Positions 56,350-64,000 of a stretch of DNA of 64,000 bases are shown in pieces. Position 1 is the stretch's first letter. Each line of letters opens with the position of its first letter. The stretch spans positions 620,001 to 684,000 of the forward strand of contig JBAOKB010000071.1 in assembly GCA_037044905.1 (NCBI GenBank). The letters run 5' to 3'. The position numbers were made by a program, and so were the translations under genes. Under the pieces are notes generated by a model that was not told the origin of the DNA, searched no databases, and saw only the letters and a program-made list of their open reading frames with translations. This stretch comes from Hortaea werneckii (lineage: Eukaryota > Ascomycota > Dothideomycetes > Mycosphaerellales > Teratosphaeriaceae).

Positions 56350-56920
56350 CGCAATAATGGAAAACGAAATGTTGGCCTTCCAAAGTTGGTTTGCGACAAT
56401 CGAGACGAGCCGAGACGAGTGACGTGCGTGAGCCTGCGGCGGCGCGATGGGCGCGCTGCTTGGGCCGAGGTGCTTCGGCGTGTTGGAATGCGATGGCTGA
56501 GCTTGGGCAAACTACCTAGGTAACATTCATTAACCGCACCACACGCTTTCACCCAGACGATCAATCATCTTCCGTCAAAGTTGATGTCAGCCCCCCAGCA
56601 ATTCACCATGAAATCATTATTGACCGTCTCAATGCATCCCCCTCCTTCCCGTTAGACGGCTACTTATCAGGCCGAGTTACTCAGCTCCCGACCCTTGACA
56701 CTACTGTAGCAGTACATAAAAGCACCTACCTTATTGAGCTAGTCCAGCTGCGATATCACCATGCCTTTTGGCGGGAGCGACCATGCCATGACGGCGTCGA
56801 ACGCGATTGAGCGGGAAGGATCGTTGCATCCAAAGTATAAGGGACCGCCGCCTTGCTTGAGGACCAGGTAGGTATTTCACCTTGTCTTCCCTTCTCCCCC
56901 AAAACGCCACGTCCAGTCCC
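56350..56920. promoter_or_regulatory. divergent promoter region with a possible upstream exon or uORF
   Basis: 570 bp between PEX16 and the esterase. An ATG at 56761 opens a 36-codon frame (MPFGGSDHAMTASNAIER...) ending at TAG within a GTAGGT. If that GTAGGT (56868) is a donor and GTCCAG (ends 56916) an acceptor, the frame joins the esterase reading. Otherwise it is an upstream ORF. Confidence 0.4.
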
Positions 56921-58995
56921 ATGATGGCGTGGATCTGGTCTATACCGCTCCTGGCTGCATTCTCCTATGCAGCACCTCTATGGGGCGACTCTGGAAACAA
57001 CGTGCAAGTCTCCGTCGCCCAAGGCCTTTTCAACGGTACCATCGATGGTAGAGTCGTTGTCTTCTTCGCACCAGCCGGAATAGATCCTCTCGAAGATTAC
57101 GACGTCACTTCCAGCCCAGATCACATCTTCGGCAAGAATGCATACAGGTTTGAGTCGGACGACATTATTACTCTGTCCGGTGGCAGCGGCCTCAACACGG
57201 ACTTCGGGGTTTGGGGATGGCCAAACGTGAGCTTGAACGACTTGCCAGCTCAGGAATACAGCGTGCAGGCCTACTTCACGCGCTACGAGACTCAAACACG
57301 CAGTGATGGCTCTACGGTCTCTGTGCGTTTCCCATGTGGCGATGGCGCGGTGCCTGTAGCTGGTCCAGGAAGCCTTTTCACCTCCATCACGAACGTCAGC
57401 CTCTCAGAAGGCTCTCAGAGCATTCAAATTAGTTTCAACAATGTCACCGCTCCTCTGGACTTCACAGGCCACGAGATTGGTGGTTGCCACCAAGGTAACT
57501 ATGAGGATACCGAATCTCTGAAGCATGTCAAGATCCGTAGCGAAAAGCTGAGTGCATTCTGGGGCCGAGAGATGTACGTCGGTGCAAACATTGTCCTACC
57601 GCACGGCTATAATGCGAACGACACCACCAAACGCTATCCCGTCATTTACTCTCAAGGTCACTGGCCTGGCGGTAGCGGAGCCTTCAACTACCAAGACGAT
57701 GAAGATTTCACCACAGCATGGGACAGTGGTACGATCGGTGCCAACACCAGCTCTCCTCGTCCAACACCGAAACTGATCCTAGTCACTTTTCGACATGAGA
57801 CTCCCTTCTACGACGATTCCTACGCTGTCAACAACGCCAACATGGGACCGTGGGGCGACGCTCTCAACGAAGAACTCATCCCCCACATCGACCAAACCTT
57901 CAACACCATCGCCGAGCCATACGCACGTATACAAGAAGGCGGCTCAACCGGCGGCTGGGAAAGCGCCGCGAACCTAATCTTCCGCCCCGACCTCTTCGGC
58001 GCCTGTTTCTCCTCTACCCAGACTCCCTCGACTTCCACCGGCAGGACATCCCGCTCTACACGGCCAGCAACGCCTACTACCGCCCCAACGGCACCGCCAT
58101 CAACTCGATCCGCACCTACCGCAACAACACCGAAGTGATCCTCGCCAGCACCGCGCAGGAGAACCACTGGGAACTGACCTTCGGCACCTCCTCGCGCTCT
58201 TTCCTCCAATGGGACATCTGGCAGACCGTCTTCGGCGGCGTGCAAGGCTATAACCACTACCCGCTGGAAGCCTGGGACAAAGTCACAGGCACCATCTTCC
58301 CCGCCGCCGTCGAGTACTGGAAACATATGGATCTGGCCCACTATATCACGACGAACTGGGAATCGGACAAAAATCTCGGCGTTAACCTCCGCAACCGCAT
58401 CTTCGTCTACGTCGGCGAACGGGATAATTATTTCTTGAATGGCGGGGTGCACGAGTTCGATTCCCGCGTTACCGCACGGGGAGGTCCCGGGTGGGCGAAT
58501 TTCACGTATATTGCCCCCAACGAACATGGAGGCAATTATCAGGATCGCGAGATTTGGGATTATTTGGGTCTGTTGGAGGGCTGGGTGAGGGAGCATGCGC
58601 CCGATGGCTCGACGCCGTTGTCGAGGAACGTTACGGTGGGGAGTGCGCGGGGGAATTATTGGGAGGAGGCGTTGGCGTATGGAGGTCGGGCGGCGGCTGT
58701 GGCGCGGCAGGCGGTGCCGGAGGTTCTGGGGAGTCAGCGTGGGGGTTGGGGATATGGTTCTCAGGCGGATGTGCGGATGACTCCTGGGCGTTGGGATCCT
58801 GGTGTTGTTTTGGAGGCGGTTTGGTTGCTCAATGGCAAACCGAAATGTGCGCCTTTTGAGGTTGAGCAGGGGGATGTTATCAAGTATTCCGGTGGGGGTG
58901 GTTGGAAAGGTCACGGTGAGCTTCAGCTGGCTGTCACTGGTCGCAAGCGTGGGTATGAAACTGAGACGAGGAAGAGTGAGGTTGTACATATCTAA
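56921..58995 (+). CDS. secreted esterase-like protein, one frameshift
   Basis: ATG at 56921 opens a signal peptide (MMAWIWSIPLLAAFSYA). The protein has an N-terminal beta-rich domain with many glycosylation sites, then an esterase core: YVGANIVLPHGYN, YPVIYSQGHWPGG, and a nucleophile region IQEGGSTGGWESAANLIFRP. At about 58010-58014 the frame changes; one extra base in CTCCTCTACC would read CFSSYPDSLDFHRQD and link to the second frame, which runs to 58995 with IFVYVGERDNYFLNGGVHEF and YIAPNEHGGNY (likely the catalytic His). The total is about 690 residues. It resembles large putative secreted esterases of fungi and bacteria; the substrate is unknown. Confidence 0.8.
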
Positions 58996-59052
58996 ATAGC
59001 CCTCAGCGTCAAAGCGCATATGGTGCCCATCTGCCTTGTCCCACCTCCGCGT

Positions 59053-60448
59053 CTACGCGATCCTGGTATAAAACAGCATGTACGGATCGAACTTTGACTG
59101 ACCCCTGCCTTGTACTGAAGGGGTTTGTAGCTCCTCAATGGTGCCTCCCTTCTGCCGCGAGATACTCAAGTCATCGTCAATGCAGCAGAACGTCTTGCCG
59201 TCGTACTCGCGCACGCCGGCGACATAGTGTCCAGCGTCGGTACCCGAGCCGCTATGTGCCACGACGCTATCGAGCCGGTATATCAACGGCTCGTCAGAAT
59301 CCGTAAATTCACCTAGATTGAGGTATTCTTCGTATTTGACGTCGATGCGGTTTTTCTTAAACCCCCACCCTTCCTGAGTGAACCGCTTGAGCATGATTTT
59401 CAGGACTGCGGGCGCTCGCGTGATGATCTTGTGACGCTTCCGGAGCTTCGGCTTGTCGGTCTTCGTCGTGTGACATCCGCCTTCACATCGGATCTCTAAA
59501 TCCTCGCTGAACTCCTCTCTCAGATATTGGACGAGGGAAGGGGGTCGAATGGCCCTTCTGGGCGAAGACGGAGGAATCTGAAGAGTGATTTCCAATCCCC
59601 TCTGGGGCTCAACACACTGCGTGAAGTTTTGTCTCCGCAGTCTTCGCACTCCCAGAGACTGTCCATCCATAGACCAAAGAGCTCGGTCCCCGTTGGTGTA
59701 CCGGCGTTCTCCTGCTGTACTTCGAGCTCGTGCTGCTCTAATTGACCAAAGATATAGGCGAGAAGATCATGCGGGTCGCTCATGCGCTCCGATTTGAACT
59801 CTTCTTCGAGATCGTGCCGTTTCGGGATGGAATACAAGAGCGCGCTGTTGATATGCTCTACACTCTGCTCGAGACAATCGGCTTCATTCTTGTGGGGTGA
59901 GTAATCTTCTGTCCACCAGTAGAAGATCCACAAGTTTGAAATCGCACAAGTTACACATTCTTCGGGACAGCCTCCACAGGGGGATTCATCGTTGGGAAAA
60001 CTGCGAAATCATGAATGTAGTAGGTATAGTGAGCCAGGGCAGGAAGATGCAAAAGCGCTTGGAACAGACTGTTGCGGTAGCAAAAATTGCCTTTGCCGAG
60101 ATTGGAGAGGCCTTTGGACGCAGGGCGCCGAGCTTGAAACGGCCACTTTTTGATAATGCGGCCTTCTTTTACACCATCGCGTGTCTTCACCTGCGATTTT
60201 GGTGGACTTCCAGATTTTGATGAATTGCCGGATCTTGAGCTCTTCGGTGTGCTGTTTCCCCTTCCAGAAGGCGTTGCTGATGACCTGCTGCTACTCGTCT
60301 CCGCTCCACTTGAGGCCTTTGATGCCGGTGAGACAATGTCATCTAATTTGTATCCTAGAGCGGCGAGAAAGTCCCGCAGAGCCTTTTGGAGAGCGGGTCG
60401 GTGAATTGCTTTCGATTTTTGGGGACTCTGCTTCGAATTCCGGGCCAT
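59053..60448 (-). CDS. ubiquitin carboxyl-terminal hydrolase (USP family), two frameshifts
   Basis: ATG at 60448 (MARNSKQSPQKSKAIHRPAL). A Ser-rich basic N-terminus precedes the Cys box GLSNLGKGNFCYRNSLFQAL, with the catalytic Cys in NFCYRNS. Near 59994 (CCC on the coding strand, one C short) the frame shifts into CGGCPEECVTC and NLWIFYWWTEDYSPHK. Near 59615 a second break leads into CVEPQRGLEITLQIPPSSP. The His box DAGHYVAGVREY and the later DDDLS complete the active site, with stop at 59053. A C-x2-C pair (WECEDC) and CEGGC may bind zinc. Substrate unknown; the protein is short for a USP (about 460 residues). Confidence 0.85.
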
Positions 60449-61365
60449 GGCTGCAGATTATTAGCAACTGTGGCTCTTGTTAGCAGCTGATGTCTCACAG
60501 TAGTGGTTTATTTGCTGGCAGCCCATTTCGAAATAGAATGGGGACAAAGACATTAGACGGTTCATTGGGGCCAACAATCGAAACGCCGGATTCGTCGTGT
60601 GAGGTTAAATTCTCTTTGTCCCCTCTCTGCAGCGATACAGTGAAGTGGCAAATGTCAACCTCTTGGTATCCAGCAGCAATCTGGAGACAGAAGAAGCCAT
60701 CGGACGAATGATATGTGGTCCATTTTGAGTCATTGATCAATATATCTCACCACGGCATCAAAAGCAAAGCATGTTTCGGTTGATGTAGCCGACTGCGATC
60801 TCAGAGCAAGTAAGACAAAGCGCAGGTGTTGTAGTTAGTAAATAAACCACCGGAAAGAATTGAATGGTCTGCAATGCGCAAATAACAGTTCTAGTGAAGA
60901 TTCGACATGCTGTGGTGGAACTCTGCTCCCTGAATTCTCACTGACGGCAAATGTTTGCTTCAGGCTGCTTGGACCTATGTGCGCAGTCATTGCAAACCAA
61001 ATTGTAGTCATACTAGGAGTCTTGCTTGGGTAGATTTGTCTAAGGTATAGGAGCCCTCATAATCAAAGTCGTGGGGCGAGTGATGTTGGGTGGTTGCTCC
61101 GATGGCAACTTGGCGCTCGGACCCCCCTCATTGACCCGGTTTAGCCGAACTGTGGAACATGACATGTGGCGCGGTATACAGAGCAGTACACAGCCATAAT
61201 AACAGTGGAACGTCCGGCGTGCAATTCTCCGATGACGGAAAGGGACGTACATTGCTACATATAAAAGTCCTTCGACTACAAGCAATTTTGGATTCTGAAT
61301 ACAAGCTCTTTTAATCCTTGACCGTCCGCTACAACTAGCAAAGCCCGGCCACATCTACAAAGGAA
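60449..61365. other. intergenic
   Basis: About 920 bp between the ubiquitin hydrolase and a small unknown gene. No coding frame recognised. Confidence 0.4.
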
Positions 61366-61833
61366 ATGGACGACAGCACTCTAGGTGGTATTGGCATATA
61401 TGGCGTTGCAGCAGACGCTGGTAATTCGGCTGTGACACCTCATGGTACCGTTGGAGACACATCTGCCCGGCGGGAGAATGGACAAGGGGTGCCAATTCCT
61501 TCTGACCCTTCCAAGGCAATGACCACAGTCCTGTTGCCATCTTCTGAGGTACAAGACGACGCAAGCCCTGAGACCGCTGGCAGCAACATGCAGCAAGGCG
61601 AGCGAAAACGAGATAAGATCATGAATCGTTTGAAATACCCGCACAAGCTGGCAGACAGTGGCGACATGATGTCTTTGCGCGTGACCTGGCAGGAGAAGCG
61701 CAAGTACTTCGAGCGTGAGGACGGCCAATACCGCGAGGAGCCGCCAGGAGGGCGCAAGCAGTGGATCCGAGAACGACTTGATCAGCAAAATCGAGAGTCT
61801 GAAGCGATGAGAAAACAGGAGTTGCAATCGTAG
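61366..61833 (+). CDS. hypothetical protein
   Basis: Single frame of 155 residues, ATG at 61366 (AAGGAAATGG). The N-terminal half is Gly/Ser/Thr-rich and looks disordered. The C-terminal half is strongly charged and helical (RKRDKIMNRLKYPHKLADSG, RVTWQEKRKYFEREDGQYRE, ERLDQQNRESEAMRK). No family recognised. It converges on the HD-domain gene with about 140 bp between them. It may be lineage-specific. Confidence 0.5.
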   Translation: MDDSTLGGIGIYGVAADAGNSAVTPHGTVGDTSARRENGQGVPIPSDPSKAMTTVLLPSSEVQDDASPETAGSNMQQGERKRDKIMNRLKYPHKLADSGDMMSLRVTWQEKRKYFEREDGQYREEPPGGRKQWIRERLDQQNRESEAMRKQELQS

Positions 61834-61974
61834 GGGCTCGCTTGGACCATTCGAAGAGATCCAGCGGAGACGTCAAACGGCGCGTGAGCTCAATCAGCAA
61901 GATTCGAAAAATGGCTTTTCGACGCGGTCAACTCGTCGGCTGGAAAGGGAACCGTAACCACGAAGTTCACGAAA

Positions 61975-62652
61975 TCAATCGTTCTCCTCCTCCCACCATT
62001 TTCTGAACTCTTGTAGCCTTTCAGTTCTTTCCCTCGCCATTCCCTTACCCGTCTCCGTTTTCATGAGATCTTCAATCTTCTCTAGCTTGTCAGTGAAGTG
62101 CTCGATGCTGCCTTCCATGCCCCTATCAGGTTGTTTAGCGGCACCGTAGGCAAAGGTTCGACCAATGCCGATAGCGCCAATGGCATCCAGACGGTCCGCA
62201 TCCTGTACAATAGCCAATTCCGGATGTGCTGCAACGATTGCCTTGACGAGTTGCGGTCGCTTTATCTCGCTGGAGTAAGACACATGCTCAACGATCAAGG
62301 CCACCTTGGAAATGAAACGGGGCGGGCATCCGAGTTTGGCAAGGAGTCCTTCTATGAGCTGTTCCGAATTTTCTCCTGGTTGAACATATTTCTTGTCACC
62401 AACATCGTGGAGGAGGGCTGCTAAAATGACAGCCTGCTTATGTAGCTTCTTCCATGGATTATCCGCGAGTTCCTGGGCTAAGATATGCTTCGCCAAAGCC
62501 AGCACTCGCAGGACATGCTTGAAGTCATGACTGGCATCATATCTCGCCATGTACTGCTCCACATAATGATACACTCCTTGATAGAGATCTGAGGTCTCAA
62601 AGTCGCGTTTCGCGCTGCCTGGCGTAGCTGGTCCTTCCTCTGTACCGCTCAT
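61975..62652 (-). CDS. HD-domain phosphohydrolase
   Basis: ATG at 62652 (MSGTEEGPATPGS) gives 225 residues; the open frame upstream has no ATG. Metal-binding motifs are all present: ASHDFKHVLRVLALA, AALLHDVGDKKY (the HD pair) and VQDADRLDAIGAIG. This matches the small stand-alone HD family related to bacterial YedJ. Such proteins hydrolyse phosphate esters of nucleotides or similar compounds; the substrate is unknown. Fully open. It is divergent from RPN8, 376 bp away. Confidence 0.88.
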   Translation of the reverse strand: MSGTEEGPATPGSAKRDFETSDLYQGVYHYVEQYMARYDASHDFKHVLRVLALAKHILAQELADNPWKKLHKQAVILAALLHDVGDKKYVQPGENSEQLIEGLLAKLGCPPRFISKVALIVEHVSYSSEIKRPQLVKAIVAAHPELAIVQDADRLDAIGAIGIGRTFAYGAAKQPDRGMEGSIEHFTDKLEKIEDLMKTETGKGMARERTERLQEFRKWWEEEND

Positions 62653-63028
62653 GATGGTGGCGGATGAGGAAATACGGAACGTAAAGGTGGCAGCTCTAAG
62701 GCTTTCCCACCGATATCGTATAGATGTGGAAGTTGATCTGATGCCATCTCGGCGATTTCCTGTGTTGAGTTGCAATTTGAAAGAGAGCCAGGCACACCAG
62801 GCTTCCACGACGATTGCAACGGCGCTCGGGGAAGTCCCGTGGGTTCGCGTCAGGTGTCGCCTGCCTGAGGCGTCACTTGTCTAGCCCGCCCGCTCCGGCG
62901 ACTGCTACCCGATCTCGACATGAGCTTCAACGAGTACATACGAGAGCATCATAACAGCTTCCACAAATCATCACCCACCCTTCGCCCCTCACACATCTTA
63001 CTGCCGTCGCATCCGAGTGAACGCCACG
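62653..63028. promoter_or_regulatory. divergent promoter region of the HD hydrolase and RPN8
   Basis: 376 bp between divergently transcribed genes. An ATG at 62920 in another frame (MSFNEYIREHH) is followed by a CA/CT-rich leader; it may be an upstream ORF of RPN8. No other element seen. Confidence 0.4.
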
Positions 63029-64000
63029 ATGCCAGCGACGACAGCCGAAACCCTAAGCATCGTCAACCGAACCGTATCCGTCGCACCTCTTGTCCTCCTC
63101 TCAGCAGCAGATCATTACGGCCGATCAGCGAAAGGCACCAGAAAGAGGGTTGTTGGTGTGCTTCTGGGGCAGAATGAGGGTAGCATAGTGCGGGTATCAA
63201 ACAGCTTTGCTGGTATGTGATGGCTATTCCTACAAGAGGACCATCCAACATGACGCTGACCTGGCGCAAACAGTCCCGTTCGAGGAGGATGACAAGGACC
63301 CATCAGTATGGTTCTTAGACCACAACTACATCGAGGGGATGAACGACATGTTCAAAAAAGTTAATGCAAAGGAGAAGCTGATTGGGTGGTATCACTCTGG
63401 GCCGAAGCTGAGAGCAAGTGACTTGGAGATCAACGATCTGTTCAAGCGATACACACCGAACCCGCTGCTGGTCATCGTCGATGTGCAGCCGAAGGATGTC
63501 GGTGTACCAACCGATGCATACTTTGCAGTAGAGGAAATCAAGGACGTATGTGATACCTCACCAGTGTACTGGATAACAGTGGCGCAGGTTACTAACGGGT
63601 GTTCAGGACGGTACGAGCACATCAAAGACCTTCGTCCATACCCCCACCACGATCGAAGCAGAAGAGTCAGAAGAGATTGGTGTCGAACATCTCCTACGAG
63701 ACATCAGGGATGTCGCAGCTGGCACCCTTTCCACTCGCATAACCTCCCAGCTCCAGTCCCTGCAAGGACTGCACCTCCGGTTACAGGACATTGGCAAGTA
63801 CCTGCAAAAGGTGGTTGATGGTGATCTGCCTGTCAATCACACCATTCTTGGTAACCTCCAAGACGTCTTCAACCTCCTGCCCAACCTCAGCGCTCCTAAG
63901 GCGGTGTCAAAGGATCTGCCTTCCGTCAACGGCATGGTCAACGGCTCAGTGGGTATCTCTGGAGGCCTCTCCGAGAACACCGAGCTCGCCAAGGCTATGT
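63029..64000 (+). CDS. RPN8: 26S proteasome regulatory subunit Rpn8, 3' end off window
   Basis: ATG at 63029; exons 63029-63212, 63274-63545 and from 63607 to the window edge. The MPN domain begins VSVAPLVLLSAADHY and includes KRVVGVLLGQ, NSFAVPFEEDDKDPSVWFLD (across intron 1) and IGWYHSGPKLRASDLEIN. As in other Rpn8 proteins the JAMM zinc ligands are not all present, so this is the inactive partner of the deubiquitinase Rpn11 in the proteasome lid. DGTSTSKTFVHTPTTIEAEE follows intron 2. The C-terminal helices are cut off by the window end. Confidence 0.95.

Noticed and set aside
57820..59019. Minus-strand open frame of 399 codons
   Set aside because: Antisense to the esterase; a GC-rich shadow with no recognisable protein content.
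1..64000. Secondary-metabolite cluster or mobile element
   Set aside because: Two regulators, an MFS transporter, an SDR and hydrolases occur, but they are far apart, and no synthase, terpene cyclase, P450, transposase or long repeat is present.

Overview
The window is nuclear DNA from a filamentous ascomycete. Genes lie on both strands, are spaced by 0.1-1.2 kb, and are cut by short introns (about 45-110 bp) with GTAAGT/GTATGT-type donors, CTAAC/CTGAC-type branch sites and CAG/TAG acceptors. The set (PEX16, a SUZ12-type PRC2 subunit, CHS7- and CDC50-family proteins, Zn2Cys6 regulators, a secreted M43 protease) fits Pezizomycotina. Dothideomycetes is my best guess, but it is an inference from gene style only. 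I see no transposon, rRNA, tRNA or CRISPR array, and no secondary-metabolite cluster.

Layout. 0-8 kb: a Zn2Cys6 regulator running off the left edge, a secreted PAF-acetylhydrolase-like lipase, a short-chain dehydrogenase that looks catalytically dead, a second (MAL-type) Zn2Cys6 regulator and a small acidic protein. 8-21.6 kb: MED6, an alpha/beta hydrolase, an FMP32/MCUR1-like mitochondrial protein, a small F-box-like protein, a type I membrane protein, alpha-tubulin, a WW-domain protein with a low-complexity tail, and YPT1/Rab1. 22.8-33.2 kb: a SUZ12-like gene that appears to end in a PHD finger, a GYP7-type TBC Rab-GAP, the SNARE BET1, a hypothetical ORF and EMC7. 33-43 kb: an F-box-like protein, a patatin-like phospholipase, a small unknown protein, a sugar transporter and a LOG-family protein. 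43-53 kb: a divergent Rab GTPase, a SLIP-GC-like large GTPase, a CHS7-like chaperone and a CDC50 flippase subunit. 53-64 kb: a secreted metalloprotease, PEX16, a secreted esterase, a ubiquitin hydrolase, an unknown ORF, an HD-domain hydrolase and the 5' part of RPN8.

No operon-like unit is evident, but an unusual share of the genes serve the secretory pathway: YPT1, a Rab-GAP, BET1, EMC7, a second Rab, a CHS7-like ER export chaperone and CDC50.

The most important property of the sequence is that about a dozen genes are broken by single-base frame changes, nearly all explicable as one missing base in a short homopolymer, while the protein on both sides stays well conserved. About twenty other genes are perfectly open, several verified here exon by exon. 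I read this mainly as uncorrected indels in the assembly. Any gene model taken straight from this sequence will be truncated at those points.
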